From assembly GCF_003385235.1 (NCBI RefSeq), contig NZ_PQIA01000038.1, forward strand, positions 1-64,000: DNA of 64,000 bases, read 5' to 3'. The stretch's first letter is position 1. The number at the start of each line of letters is the position of its first letter. The stretch is from Amycolatopsis circi. GTDB lineage: Bacteria; Actinomycetota; Actinomycetes; Mycobacteriales; Pseudonocardiaceae. The translations under genes and the position numbers were made by a program. Below, one piece after another: positions 15,247 to 28,922 of this stretch. Under the pieces are notes generated by a model. That model was not told the origin of the DNA. It saw only the letters and a program-made list of their open reading frames with translations, and searched no databases.

Positions 15247-17949
15247 ATGACGCTGCACGGACGGGACGCAGAGCTCAAGGAGCTGACCGAGCTGGTGGAC
15301 GGCCCGGAAGGACGCGTCGGCGTCCTCATCCGGGGCGAGGCTGGCATCGGGAAGTCCGCGCTGGTGGCTGTGGCGGCTAGGGCTGCTTCGGTCGGCGGGA
15401 TGCGGGTGCTGCGGACGACCGGTGCCGAGGCCGAGCAGGACCTTGCCTACGCCGGGCTGCACCAGTTGCTGCACCCCGTCCGCGCGGGCGTGGCCGAGTT
15501 GCCCGCGCCGCAACGGACAGCGCTGGAGACCGCGCTCGGGCTCGCAGACGGGCCAGAGCCCAGCGCGTATCTGGTCGGGCTCGCCACGTTGACGTTGCTT
15601 TTCGATACCGCCGCTGCGAAACCGGTGCTGGTCGTCGCGGAGGACATCCATTGGCTGGATCGCGCCAGTGCTGACGTTCTGGCTTTCGTCGCCCGGCGGA
15701 TCGAGACGGAGCCGGTCGCGCTGATCGCGACGCTCCGGGACGGTTCCACTCCGCTGCTCGACGCCGCTCACTCGCCGATGCCGCTCGACCGTCTTCCCGA
15801 CGACGCTGCCGCGGAACTGCTGGACTCCGTCGCGCCGCGGCTTGACCCGATGGTCCGGACGCGGCTGCTCGCCGAGTCCGCGGGACATCCGCTCGCGCTG
15901 ACGGAGCTGCCCTCGGCAGTGGCCGATCTCGATGTGCTCGACCCGGTCCTGCCGTTGACCGAGCGGCTCGAGCGGACGTTCGCCTCCCGGGTCGCGTCGC
16001 TGCCGGAAGCCACCCGGGCGGTGCTGCTGGTCGCGGCGCTCAACGAGACCGGCTCGATTGCGGAAACCCTTGCTGCGACAGGGATTGTCCTCGGAAAGCC
16101 GGTCGAGCCCGAGGTGTTGAGTCCCGCTGTCGACGCGCGGCTGGTCGAGTTCACGGTCGGTTGCGTGACCTTCCGGCATCCGCTGATGCGTTCGGCGATC
16201 CCCGCTGCCGCGACGCTCGGCGACCGGAGGCGGGCGCAGCTCGCGTTGGCTGAAACGGTGCGTGAACAGCCCGATCGGCGTGCCTGGCACCAAGCCCGCG
16301 CGGCTGCGGGTCCGGACGAAACCGTGGCTGTGGCGTTGGAATCGGCCGCCGATCGGGCTCGCCGGCGGGGCGGGGCCGCTGCTGCGATCGCTGCGCTGGA
16401 GCAGGCGGCGCAGCTCAGCGAAGACCCGGAGGCGCGGGCGGATCGGTTGCTGCGGGCGGCCGAGTTGGCGGTCGAATCGGGCCGTCGGGAGACAGCCGAA
16501 CGTTTGGTGCGCGGCGGGTCGTTCTCCCCGCGCCAGCAGGCGACCGCGAGCCAGTTGCTCAGCGGTTTCGAGGACGGCGTCCGTGAGGATCCCGCGCGAA
16601 TCGGAGTGCTTGCGGCACTTGCCGAATCCGTCGCCGCCAACGGACAGAACGACGCGGCGATGCGGATCCTGTGGGGTGCCGCGATGCGGTGTTTCTGGTC
16701 CGAACCCGGCGCTGCGGCTCGCCGGACGCTGCTGGACGTCGCCTCGGCGCTGCCCATCCCCGACGACGATCCGCGGCTGATCGCGGTCGCCGCGTACGTC
16801 GCGCCGTTCGAACGCGGCACTGCCGTCTTGGAGCAGCTTCGGGTACTCGCTGGCGTGGCCGGAGCTGATCCGGAAACCGACCGTTACCTGGGCAGCGCTT
16901 CACTGCAGGTCGGCGCATTCGACCTGGCCGCCCGCTTCTCGACAGCCGCGGTGCCGGGCTTGCGCGCGCAAGGCCGACTCGGGTTGTTGCCGCGGGCGTT
17001 GGCCGTCCAGGCGTGGAGCCGGGTCCGGCTCGGCGATCTGGCTGGAGCAGCACCGTCCGCCGCGGAGGCCGTCCGGCTCGCGCAGGAGACCGGACAGCCG
17101 TTCATGGGCGGGCTGGCGCTCGCGGTCCAGGCCGAGATCGCCGCGCTTCGTGGCGACCACAAGCAGGCCTGCGCACTCGCCGACGAGGCCGAACGCGCCG
17201 GGCTGGCCGCGGGTGCGCGTCCGGTGCTGGCTACCGTCCAGCTCGCGCGCGGCCTCGTGGCGTTGAGCGAGGGCCGGTACGAGGACGCGTTCGCCGACCT
17301 GCGCCGCCTGCTCGACCCCGCCGACCCGGCTTACCAGCTGGCCTTGCGCGCTTACTGCGTCGCGGAGTTGACCGAGGCCGCCGTCCGGGCCGGGCAGACG
17401 GACGCAATGCGGGAAATCCTGGCCGAACTGGAGCCGTTGGCCGCCACGACTCCGGCCCCGGCGTTGCACATCGGGCTCCGGTACGCGCGGGCCGTGCTCG
17501 CGCCGAAGGACACTGCCGAAGACCTGTTCACGGCGGCTTTGCAGGCGGACCTGAACGGATGGCCTGCCGAACGCGGACGGGTCCACCTGGCGTTCGGCGA
17601 GTGGTTGCGGCGACAGCGCCGGGTCGTCGAATCGCGGGCGCACCTGCGTACCGCGCGGGAAACGTTCGACGCGCTCGGCCTGACGGCATGGGCCGAGCGG
17701 GCGCGGCGGGAGTTGCGCAGCGCGGGGGAGTCGAGCCCGAACCGGAGCCCGGACGCGCGGGACAAGCTGACTCCGCACGAGCTGAGCATCGCGCAGCTGG
17801 CCGCCGAAGGGCTGACGAATCGGGAGATCGGACAGCGGCTCTACCTTTCGCATCGGACCGTCGGGACTCATCTGCACCGGATCTTCCCGAAGCTCGGCGT
17901 GAGTTCCCGCGCCGAACTGGCCGACGCGGTGCAGGCGCTCGGCGACTGA
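15247..17949 (+). CDS. LuxR-family regulator with N-terminal AAA ATPase (LAL type)
   Basis: A 900-residue large ATP-binding LuxR regulator. The N-terminus is an AAA_16 domain with Walker A GEAGIGKSAL (residues ~31-40) and Walker B-like PVLVVAEDIHWLD. The middle is a long helical, TPR-like sensor region. The C-terminal LuxR helix-turn-helix reads LTPHELSIAQLAAEGLTNRE, then IGQRLYLSHRTVGTHLHRIF. Such proteins are transcriptional activators in actinomycetes, often of sugar or secondary-metabolite genes. The ATG at 15247 follows GGGGAG. It is divergent from the tannase-like gene and upstream of the exported hydrolase at 18041. Either could be its target, and the sequence does not decide which. 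Confidence 0.9.
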   Translation: MTLHGRDAELKELTELVDGPEGRVGVLIRGEAGIGKSALVAVAARAASVGGMRVLRTTGAEAEQDLAYAGLHQLLHPVRAGVAELPAPQRTALETALGLADGPEPSAYLVGLATLTLLFDTAAAKPVLVVAEDIHWLDRASADVLAFVARRIETEPVALIATLRDGSTPLLDAAHSPMPLDRLPDDAAAELLDSVAPRLDPMVRTRLLAESAGHPLALTELPSAVADLDVLDPVLPLTERLERTFASRVASLPEATRAVLLVAALNETGSIAETLAATGIVLGKPVEPEVLSPAVDARLVEFTVGCVTFRHPLMRSAIPAAATLGDRRRAQLALAETVREQPDRRAWHQARAAAGPDETVAVALESAADRARRRGGAAAAIAALEQAAQLSEDPEARADRLLRAAELAVESGRRETAERLVRGGSFSPRQQATASQLLSGFEDGVREDPARIGVLAALAESVAANGQNDAAMRILWGAAMRCFWSEPGAAARRTLLDVASALPIPDDDPRLIAVAAYVAPFERGTAVLEQLRVLAGVAGADPETDRYLGSASLQVGAFDLAARFSTAAVPGLRAQGRLGLLPRALAVQAWSRVRLGDLAGAAPSAAEAVRLAQETGQPFMGGLALAVQAEIAALRGDHKQACALADEAERAGLAAGARPVLATVQLARGLVALSEGRYEDAFADLRRLLDPADPAYQLALRAYCVAELTEAAVRAGQTDAMREILAELEPLAATTPAPALHIGLRYARAVLAPKDTAEDLFTAALQADLNGWPAERGRVHLAFGEWLRRQRRVVESRAHLRTARETFDALGLTAWAERARRELRSAGESSPNRSPDARDKLTPHELSIAQLAAEGLTNREIGQRLYLSHRTVGTHLHRIFPKLGVSSRAELADAVQALGD

Positions 17950-18040
17950 CTTACGCCGGTTGCGTCATCTGACGGGCGCGCGCGGCGGCCGGGCTCCCTA
18001 GCGTCGAGGCCGTCCCACGGTCTTGCGCACAGGAGTTCAG

Positions 18041-19054
18041 TTGATCAGCAGGAGACGATTCACCCAGGTGTTCGCGGCCGGTCTGGCGGCGACCTCTCTC
18101 GCCGCCTGCTCCTCGCTGCCCGCCGCTGGTGTGGATTTGCGTGCCGGTTCTGGCGAACACACGTCGCTGGGCACGATCAAGCACGCCGACGCCGGTGTCG
18201 TTTCGATGGCGTACGCGGAATTCGGCCCGGCTAACGGCAAGCCGGTACTGCTGTTGCACGGCTGGCCGTACGATCCGTACAGCTACGCCGACGTCGCGCC
18301 TTTGCTTGTGGCGCAAGGGTTCCGGGTGCTCGTGCCGTTCCTGCGCGGGTTCGGCCCGACAGTATTCAAGTCCGCCGACACGGTCCGCAACGGGCAGCAG
18401 ACGGCCATCGCGCAAGACGTAGTCGCGCTGATGGACACGTTGAAAATCGACAAAGCGATCCTCGGCGGATACGACTGGGGTTCGCGGACGGCCGCCGTCA
18501 TCGCGGCGTTGTGGCCCGAGCGGTGCCAGGCCGTCGTCCCGGTGAGCGGGTATATCGTCGCCAACCTCAAGGCCAACCTGCAGCCGCTGCCCCCGGCCGC
18601 CGAACTGGGCTGGTGGTACCAGTACTACTTCGCGACCGAGCGCGGCCGCGCCGGCTACGCGGCGAACCGGCACGATTTCAACAAGCTGATCTGGAAGACG
18701 GCGTCGCCGAGCTGGCGTTTCGACGACGCGACGTACGACCGCAGCGCCGCCGCGTTCGACAATCCGGACCACGTCGCGATCGTCATCCACAACTACCGCT
18801 GGCGGCTCAGCCTCGCTCCCGGCGAGCCGCAATACGAGGCGTACGAACAGAAACTCGCCTCGGGCGCGACCATCGGCGTCCCGGCGATCACCCTGGCCAG
18901 CGACTTCGACGGCGCGGCCAAGGACGGCAAGGCCTACCGCGCCAAGTTCACCGGAAAGTACGAGCACCGGATCCTCGACGGCATCGGGCACAACGTCCCG
19001 CAGGAGGCTCCGCGGCCGTTCGCGCAAGCGATCGTGGACGCGGCCAAGCTCTGA
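18041..19054 (+). CDS. Tat-exported lipoprotein, epoxide hydrolase-like alpha/beta hydrolase
   Basis: A 337-residue alpha/beta hydrolase with an export signal. A twin-arginine SRRRFTQVF is followed by a hydrophobic stretch and a lipobox LAAC, so it is probably anchored on the outer face of the membrane. The core has the oxyanion motif LLHGWPYDP and the elbow GGYDWGSRTA with Asp as nucleophile, as in epoxide hydrolases and haloalkane dehalogenases. The terminal His is in GIGHNVPQEAP. The start TTG at 18041 is chosen for AGGAG at 18031-18035. An upstream TTG at 18023 lacks one. The substrate is unknown. It follows the LAL regulator by 91 bp. Confidence 0.85.
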   Translation: MISRRRFTQVFAAGLAATSLAACSSLPAAGVDLRAGSGEHTSLGTIKHADAGVVSMAYAEFGPANGKPVLLLHGWPYDPYSYADVAPLLVAQGFRVLVPFLRGFGPTVFKSADTVRNGQQTAIAQDVVALMDTLKIDKAILGGYDWGSRTAAVIAALWPERCQAVVPVSGYIVANLKANLQPLPPAAELGWWYQYYFATERGRAGYAANRHDFNKLIWKTASPSWRFDDATYDRSAAAFDNPDHVAIVIHNYRWRLSLAPGEPQYEAYEQKLASGATIGVPAITLASDFDGAAKDGKAYRAKFTGKYEHRILDGIGHNVPQEAPRPFAQAIVDAAKL

Positions 19055-19351
19055 CGCCTCCTCCGGCGTTTTTCCGGCGCAGCCGAAGAACGTGGCGAGG
19101 CGCGACGGCACGCCTCGGGTCGACTTCGCCGAGCACTGCCGTGTCGGGCGATCCGGCAGTGCTCCAGGCGATGAAGACGATCTTCTTCGCGATGCGTCGC
19201 CTACGCCAGCTTCGAGCTGCGCTAGGCGGCCCGATCGGCCGCAGAGTTCCGTTCAGCGGGCAACTGTCCCGCGTGGATTCCCAGCACCAGGCGGTCGTCC
19301 GGAATTTTCTCGAAGTCACCTCGTGACAACGAGCGGTCACGGATGGTTCAC

Positions 19352-19372
19352 TATGTTAGGAAGTTTTCCTAA
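19352..19372 (+). promoter_or_regulatory. Perfect palindrome at the chitosanase promoter
   Basis: TTAGGAA (19356-19362) and TTCCTAA (19366-19372) are inverted around GTT. A -10-like TATGTT at 19352-19357 overlaps the left arm. From memory, similar TTAGGAAA/TTTCCTAA palindromes precede actinomycete chitosanase genes and bind the ROK repressor CsnR. The resemblance supports both the operator call and the enzyme call. Confidence 0.65.
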
Positions 19373-19395
19373 TGAAGGCTGGAGGTCGCCCGGTC

Positions 19396-20157
19396 ATGTC
19401 ATCCTCCCGTAGGCGTTTCGCTGTGGTCGGCGCCGCTCTGGCGCTCGCCGTGCCGCTCGCTGTCAACTCCGCTCACGCGTCCACCGCGGACACTGCCGCC
19501 GCCAAGTCGTACACGGCCGCGGAAGTGCTGGCCGGCGTCAAAAAGAACAGCACGAACGAGAACAAGGTCAACACCCAGCCGCACATCAACACCATGACGC
19601 GGGCCAAGAACGTCAACGTCTACCAGGTGGCGAAGGGCGTCTACGCCTACGGTTCCGGCCTGGCCGTCGACACCGACGGCAGCGACCCCGACCCCGATCC
19701 TGACCACCAGGGCACCACGACTTTCAAGGACAGCAACGGAAAGTCGCTCGGCGCGCACAAGGTGCCGTTCTACGTCCTCGGCGACGACTGCTACGACAAG
19801 AAGAGCCCTTGCCCGCACTTTTTCTACAAGGAGCACGGCATCAAGGGCCGCCAGTTCGCGCTGATGTTCTACAAGAGCAAGGTGATCGGCGCGATCTTCG
19901 GCGACACGCAGACCGCGAACGACCAGGATACTTCGGACAACGACTCCCGCGAATTGGGCGAAGCCTCGGTGAAGGCGGCTTCGCTGCTGGGCATCAACAG
20001 CAGCGGCACTGACGGCGGCGTCGACAACGGTGTGACCGTGGTGATGTTCTCCGGCTCGGACTGGGTCGTGAACGGCACCAACGCCAACCTGAACGCCGCG
20101 GCTCAGGGCATGGTCAACAAGGCGCTGGACACGCTCGGCGCAAGCATGGGCATCTAG
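19396..20157 (+). CDS. Secreted GH75-type chitosanase
   Basis: A 253-residue exported protein. The signal is SSSRRRFAVVGAALALAVPL, cleaved after SAHA. The mature protein matches the fungal-type chitosanase family GH75 in layout: VYAYGSGLAVDTDGSDPDPD, KVPFYVLGDD, then GAIFGDTQTA and the helix ELGEASVKAASLLGI, ending with GVTVVMFSGS. Acidic residues in FGDT (about 170) and GEAS (about 189) are candidates for catalysis. It should cut chitosan outside the cell. The ATG at 19396 has GGAGG ten bases upstream. The ATG at 19372 overlaps the operator and is less likely. A palindromic operator precedes it and a 14-bp hairpin follows. Confidence 0.75.
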   Translation: MSSSRRRFAVVGAALALAVPLAVNSAHASTADTAAAKSYTAAEVLAGVKKNSTNENKVNTQPHINTMTRAKNVNVYQVAKGVYAYGSGLAVDTDGSDPDPDPDHQGTTTFKDSNGKSLGAHKVPFYVLGDDCYDKKSPCPHFFYKEHGIKGRQFALMFYKSKVIGAIFGDTQTANDQDTSDNDSRELGEASVKAASLLGINSSGTDGGVDNGVTVVMFSGSDWVVNGTNANLNAAAQGMVNKALDTLGASMGI

Positions 20158-20167
20158 TTTTCAGCAA

Positions 20168-20209
20168 CTGAATGCGGTCACTGCCGAATCTGGCGGTGAC
20201 CGCATTCAG
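20168..20209. terminator. Long-stem terminator between convergent genes
   Basis: CTGAATGCGGTCAC (20168-20181) pairs perfectly with GTGACCGCATTCAG (20196-20209), followed by TCTTTTC. It lies just after the chitosanase stop, and its last bases overlap the 3' end of the convergent luciferase-like remnant. Confidence 0.9.
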
Positions 20210-20688
20210 TCTTTTCGCCGTGCCGCCAGTTTGTCGAGGTAGTGCAGCGTTTCCCGTTCCGGCAAGGGCGGCAACGTGAACGTCACCCGGTCCACTCCGG
20301 CGTCGGCGTAGGCGGCGATGTCCGAGTCCAAAGTGGCTCCACAGAGGGTGGTGCGGATGTCGGCGCGGCCCTGATCGGCCAGCCAAGACGCCACGCGGCG
20401 CAGCTCGTCGACCGGGGTTTTCGCGCGGGGCAGCCATTCGTCGGCGTAGCGGGCAAGCCGGTCGAGCGCGGCCGGGCTTTCGCCGCCGATCGCGATGGGC
20501 GGGTGCGGACATTGCAGCGGCTTCGGCCAAGAGAAAACCGGGTCGAAGTCTAGGTGCTCGCCGTGGAATTCGGCCTCGTCGGCGGTCCAGATCACTTTGA
20601 GCGCGGCGAGTTTCTCGTTCAGCAACGGCCCGCGACGGCGCGTGCGGATGCTCTCGTCCGTTGCGAAAGTGCCGACGCCGAACTTCAT
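20206..20688 (-). pseudogene. Luciferase-like monooxygenase with an internal deletion
   Basis: A 160-codon frame. The first 14 residues (MKFGVGTFATDESI) are the normal start of F420-dependent luciferase-like monooxygenases. The rest, from RTRRRGPLLNEKLAALKVIW onward, is the normal C-terminal half (FDPVFSWPKPLQ, PIAIGGESPAALDRLARY). The intervening ~110-130 residues, carrying half of the TIM barrel and cofactor contacts, are missing. The reading frame survives, so a short protein may be made, but it is unlikely to be an active oxidoreductase. An upstream frame's TGA overlaps its ATG, a trace of a lost operon partner. Confidence 0.75.
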
Positions 20689-20823
20689 GCGTTCTCCTGC
20701 GGATAGCTGCGCGCGGGCCGTAATTTCTCGATCAGTGCGCCCGCCGCAAGCACGTCGAGTCCGGATTGCTTCGCCGTGTCGCGATCAGCTGATGAGCGAA
20801 AAAGTGACCGGCCAGGCAATGAC

Positions 20824-20920
20824 TCAGGTGTCAGGACTGCCGCTGCGGGCCAGGAGGCAGGGGACGATCGCCAGCGAGATGAGGCAAGTGATCGCCACGG
20901 CGTAGACAGCATCGCTATGG
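20824..20920 (-). pseudogene. C-terminal scrap of a membrane transporter
   Basis: The minus strand reads AVYAVAITCLISLAIVPCLL followed by ARSGSPDT and a stop. This looks like the last transmembrane helix and tail of an MFS transporter. Nothing recognisable precedes it, so it is only a remnant. The call rests on hydrophobicity and style alone. Confidence 0.3.
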
Positions 20921-21071
20921 AAACTGTGCAACCTAATCGCACACAAGGTAATTCTTGTCGCGAGCCCCCCGGTGAAGCCAGCCGATTGTGTCGCGGAACA
21001 ATATTCTTTGGTGCTCCCCACAATCGCCCGGCAATTGCGCTGGTAGCGGTTTCGGAAAAGATCATCTTGCC

Positions 21072-21100
21072 TTGACGCCGCTTTCTGCCTCCAGTACACC
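21072..21100 (+). promoter_or_regulatory. Candidate promoter of the chaperone operon
   Basis: TTGACG at 21072-21077 and TACACC at 21095-21100 are 17 bases apart and lie 45 bases before the dnaK start. I found no HAIR palindrome (CTTGAGT-N7-ACTCAAG, the HspR site) and no CIRCE element between 20690 and 21145. Confidence 0.45.
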
Positions 21101-21144
21101 AGACCCCGAAACCTGTCCTGAAAAAACCCGGAGAGGAACGCGTC

Positions 21145-23028
<1,884 letters not shown>

Positions 23029-23033
23029 CCGCC

Positions 23034-23528
23034 ATGGAGAACAAGCAGCAGGACGCAGCCACGGAACCGGACGGCACTGCCGACGTCTCCTGGCTCCAGT
23101 CCAGGGTCGCCGAGCTGGAAAACAACTGGCGCACGGCGATGGCCGATCTGGACAACCTCCGCAAGCGCACCGTGCGGGACACCGTCCAGGTGCGACAACA
23201 AGAACGCAAGCGCGCCGCCAAAGAACTGCTGGCAGTGCTGGACAACTTGGACCTGGCCATCGGGCACGCCGAGGCAGACCCCAAGTCCATCGTTTCCGGC
23301 GTCGAAGCGGTGCGGACGCAGGCCGACACGGCGATGGCCAACCTCGGCTTTCCCCGGCACGCGGACGAACAGGGGACACCGTTCGATCCGCAACTGCACG
23401 AGGCGGTGTCGGTCGTTCCGGCCGTGGGCGTCGAGCCGGGCACGGTGGTCCAGGTCGTGCGCCCCGGTTACGGCGACGCGGAGAACCAGTTGCGGCCCGC
23501 GGCGGTCGTTGTCGCGAAGGCGGATTGA
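23034..23528 (+). CDS. grpE: Nucleotide exchange factor GrpE
   Basis: A 164-residue partner that releases ADP from DnaK. It has the N-terminal coiled coil ([20 protein letters not shown]) leading into the family-typical [10 protein letters not shown]. The beta-wing region carries [20 protein letters not shown] and [20 protein letters not shown]. It is shorter than housekeeping actinomycete GrpE proteins because the acidic N-terminal extension is brief. It starts 5 bp after dnaK and its stop overlaps the dnaJ start by one base. Confidence 0.93.
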   Translation: MENKQQDAATEPDGTADVSWLQSRVAELENNWRTAMADLDNLRKRTVRDTVQVRQQERKRAAKELLAVLDNLDLAIGHAEADPKSIVSGVEAVRTQADTAMANLGFPRHADEQGTPFDPQLHEAVSVVPAVGVEPGTVVQVVRPGYGDAENQLRPAAVVVAKAD

Positions 23529-24448
23529 TGAGCGATAGCGAGGATTTTTACCAACTGCTGGGCGTCTCTAGGACGGCGAGCCAGGACGAGATCCAGAAGG
23601 CGTACCGCAAGCTCGCCCGCAAGTACCACCCGGACGTGAACAAGGATCCGGGCGCGGAGGAGAAGTTCAAGGCCGTTTCCGAGGCCTACGACGTGCTCTC
23701 CGAACCGGACAAACGCAAGCGCTACGACGCGTTCGGCAAGGACTTCCGGCAGGTGCCTCCGGACATGGACCCGGAGACCTACGCCCGCGCCAAAGCAGGC
23801 CCTGGTTTCCAGAGCGCCGAAGGAGTCAACTTCGAAGACCTCTTCGGCGGCATGTTCGGAGGCGGCTTCCAAGGGGGCTTCGGCCGTCAGCCGCGCGGTC
23901 CGATTCCCGGTGCCGATCAGGAAGCCGGGGTCGAGATCAGCCTGGACGAGGCGTACCACGGCGGGCGGCGTTCGTTCACCCTCAGCGGCCCGGAAGGCCC
24001 GCGCACCGTCGACGTCAACATCCCGGCCGGAGTCATCGACGGCAAGCGCATCCGGCTGGCCGGGCAGGGCGGGTACGGCAGCGGCGAAGGCGCGCCACGT
24101 GGTGACCTCTATCTGGTGGTGCATTTGGTGCCCGACAAGCGCTACCAGATGGAAGGACGGGACGTGACCGTCGATCTTCCTTTGCTGCCTTCGGAAGCGG
24201 CGCTGGGCGCGACAGTCGCGATGGACCTCCCCGGCGGCGGCGAAGCGAAGCTGAAAATCGCGGCGGGCACGTCCAGCGGGCGCAAGCTGCGGTTGCGCGG
24301 CCGCGGCATCCCGAATTCCCGGGGAAAACCCGGCGATCTGTACGCCGCGGTCAAGATCGTCGTGCCCAAGGACCTGACCGACGAGCAGCGCAAGCTCTAC
24401 GAGGAATTGGCCGCGGCCACCGACGACAACCCGAGGAGGCCGGGATGA
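23528..24448 (+). CDS. dnaJ: DnaJ/CbpA-type co-chaperone without zinc fingers
   Basis: A 306-residue type II J-protein. The J domain occupies residues 5-70 with the essential HPD ([11 protein letters not shown]). A Gly/Phe-rich linker follows ([19 protein letters not shown]). There are two C-terminal beta domains ([15 protein letters not shown], and [20 protein letters not shown]). The CxxCxGxG zinc repeats of DnaJ are absent, so it resembles CbpA. It stimulates DnaK ATPase and loads substrates. The ATG overlaps the grpE stop, and its own stop overlaps the next ATG in an ATGA junction. The following gene has the size expected of a CbpM modulator, as CbpA partners often have. Confidence 0.93.
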   Translation: MSDSEDFYQLLGVSRTASQDEIQKAYRKLARKYHPDVNKDPGAEEKFKAVSEAYDVLSEPDKRKRYDAFGKDFRQVPPDMDPETYARAKAGPGFQSAEGVNFEDLFGGMFGGGFQGGFGRQPRGPIPGADQEAGVEISLDEAYHGGRRSFTLSGPEGPRTVDVNIPAGVIDGKRIRLAGQGGYGSGEGAPRGDLYLVVHLVPDKRYQMEGRDVTVDLPLLPSEAALGATVAMDLPGGGEAKLKIAAGTSSGRKLRLRGRGIPNSRGKPGDLYAAVKIVVPKDLTDEQRKLYEELAAATDDNPRRPG

Positions 24449-24750
24449 CCTACGCGCTCGTGCGCCGCCGCCCCGGCGCGGCGCATCTGGACTTGCCGAC
24501 GTTCGCCCACGCGACCGGCCTGCATCCGGAGCTGGTCCGCCGATTCACTGTGCTGGGCCTGCTGGAACCGGTCGAGGACGCGCGCGGCGACTGGTGGTAC
24601 CCGGTCGCGCAGGTGTCCGCGGCGGCCCGGATCCAGCGGTTGCGCGCCGGATTCTCGCTGAACTACGCGGCGGTCGGCCTGGTCGCCGACCTGCTCGACC
24701 GCATCGCGGACCTCGAAGCGGACCTCCGGTCTCGACGCAGCGGAGACTGA
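24445..24750 (+). CDS. MerR-fold chaperone modulator (CbpM / HspR-like)
   Basis: A 101-residue protein with a MerR-type winged helix ([39 protein letters not shown], then a helix ending [19 protein letters not shown]) and a short C-terminal coiled coil with the charged end [13 protein letters not shown]. Two related families fit this place. CbpM binds CbpA and inhibits it. HspR represses dnaK operons through HAIR sites. The short length, the CbpA-type neighbour and the missing HAIR upstream favour CbpM, but autoregulation cannot be excluded. The ATG overlaps the dnaJ stop. The clpB start is 2 bp after its stop. Confidence 0.8.
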   Translation: MTYALVRRRPGAAHLDLPTFAHATGLHPELVRRFTVLGLLEPVEDARGDWWYPVAQVSAAARIQRLRAGFSLNYAAVGLVADLLDRIADLEADLRSRRSGD

Positions 24751-24752
24751 TC

Positions 24753-27374
<2,622 letters not shown>

Positions 27375-27390
27375 TCCGCGGCGCGAGCCG

Positions 27391-28584
27391 ATGGCCATAG
27401 GCGGACTCATCGCCGAGGTTCGGCCGCGGCTGCCGCGGCTGATCGACGAAATCTGCGCGGCGGTCTGCGAACGGATCGACCTCTACCGGGACGAGAAGAT
27501 CGTGCCGCGCGCGGACCTGCACCGCTCGATCGCGGTCAACGTGCGGTTCCTGGTCGACGCGCTCGGCGGCGTCGAGGCTTCGGACCAGGGCGCGCCGCAG
27601 GAGACCGGCAACCGGCGCGCGCACCAGGGCGCGTCGCTGCCGGAGGTGCTGCAGGTCTACCGGATCGGCGGCGCGATGCTGTGGGACTTGCTGGCCGCGC
27701 ACGCCCGCGAGTCCGGCAGCAACGACGCGCTGATCGACGCGGCCAGTCTGCTGTGGCAGCTCACGGACGAGCACGCGGTCCGGGTGACCGAGGCGTACCG
27801 GGCGGCGAGCGCGGAACTTCTCGTCGCCCAGCAATGCCGCCGTTCCGCGCTGGCCGAAGCCTTGTTCACCGGCCAGCGCCTCTCCGAAACCGGGCCGTGG
27901 GAAGCCGGACGGCTGCTCGGCCTGCCGCTCGACGGGAAACTCGCCGTCGTCGCGGCCGAGACTCGCGGGCTGGCCGAGGAGAGCCTGGTCGGCATCGAAC
28001 GACGGCTCAGCCTGCTCGGCATCGTGTCGGCGTGGCAGCTCACGCCGGTCCTGCAAGCCGGGGTCGTGTCGGTGCGCGACGAGCAATACCGCGCGGTGCT
28101 GACCGTGCTCAACGAGGTGGCGTTGACCCGCACCGGGGTCAGCCCGCTGTACGCGTCGCTGGCCGACACCCCGCGCGCGCTGCACCTCGCGCGCACCGCG
28201 TTGGCCGGTACACCGCCGGAACGGGTCGAGGTCCGCGCGTTCGACCCCAGCCCGCTGGCCGCGCTCGTCGCCTACGACCCCGACGAAGGCCGGAGGCTCG
28301 GCGACCAGGTCTTCGGCCCGGTCTTGGATTTGCCCGCCGACGAACGCGATTTGCTCCTGGAGACGCTCGAGGCGTACTTCTCCGGCGGCGGCTCCTCCGA
28401 ACGCGCCGGCGAGACCTTGCACTGCCACGCCAACACCATTCGCTACCGGTTGCGGCGGATCCGGGGACTCACCGACCGGTCGCTTACCGACCCCCGTGAC
28501 CTGGCCGAGCTTGTCACTGCGATGCAAGCGCTGCGCCTCGACTCACCCGCCGCCCGGCAACTTTCGCACTCTCAAAGGGATTGA
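27391..28584 (+). CDS. PucR/CdaR-type transcriptional regulator
   Basis: A 397-residue protein. A helical N-terminal RsbRD_N/GGDEF-like sensor region precedes the C-terminal PucR helix-turn-helix (LLETLEAYFSGGGSSERAGE, TLHCHANTIRYRLRRIRGLT), the hallmark of the PucR/CdaR activator group. It starts 16 bp after clpB and could be read through from the chaperone operon. It also lies immediately upstream of the small unknown gene and DyP peroxidase, whose expression it may control. The ligand is unknown. Confidence 0.85.
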   Translation: MAIGGLIAEVRPRLPRLIDEICAAVCERIDLYRDEKIVPRADLHRSIAVNVRFLVDALGGVEASDQGAPQETGNRRAHQGASLPEVLQVYRIGGAMLWDLLAAHARESGSNDALIDAASLLWQLTDEHAVRVTEAYRAASAELLVAQQCRRSALAEALFTGQRLSETGPWEAGRLLGLPLDGKLAVVAAETRGLAEESLVGIERRLSLLGIVSAWQLTPVLQAGVVSVRDEQYRAVLTVLNEVALTRTGVSPLYASLADTPRALHLARTALAGTPPERVEVRAFDPSPLAALVAYDPDEGRRLGDQVFGPVLDLPADERDLLLETLEAYFSGGGSSERAGETLHCHANTIRYRLRRIRGLTDRSLTDPRDLAELVTAMQALRLDSPAARQLSHSQRD

Positions 28585-28586
28585 CC

Positions 28587-28922
28587 ATGAACCAGATCAC
28601 CGCGAAAACCCTCGGCACCCCGAGCGGAGGGCTCTTCGACAACCCGTGGCCGCCGGACTTTCCGGCCGCCGGACAGCGCGTCGCGATCTTCGCCTACGAA
28701 GTAACCAGGGTCGACGGCACCGACCAGGACGGCATCCGCACGTATCACGTCGGCCCCGCCGAAACCGCCGCCCAGGGCCCGATCGGATCGAGCCACGACG
28801 AACCGCAAGGCATCACCGTGGCCTGGCGCGGCTGCGGCACCGGCACGGTCACCTCGATGTCGGCTCCGCTGGACCGCGAACGCACCTGCGAGGTCATCCC
28901 GGACGAGGCAGGACTTCTGTGA
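28587..28922 (+). CDS. Uncharacterised 111-residue protein coupled to the DyP peroxidase
   Basis: I do not recognise a family. The protein is soluble and Gly/Thr-rich, with segments VAIFAYEVTRVDGTDQDGIR and HDEPQGITVAWRGCGTGTVT that suggest a small beta-rich domain. It has no signal peptide or metal motif. The ATG at 28587 follows AAGGGA. Its stop overlaps the GTG of the peroxidase gene (GTGA at 28919-28922), so the two are translated together. A role as accessory or cargo-related factor for the peroxidase is only a contextual guess. Confidence 0.75.
   Translation: MNQITAKTLGTPSGGLFDNPWPPDFPAAGQRVAIFAYEVTRVDGTDQDGIRTYHVGPAETAAQGPIGSSHDEPQGITVAWRGCGTGTVTSMSAPLDRERTCEVIPDEAGLL

Noticed and set aside
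19055-19351. Short frames between the lipoprotein hydrolase and the chitosanase
   Set aside because: No recognisable motif or start. The segment is treated as intergenic and holds the chitosanase promoter.
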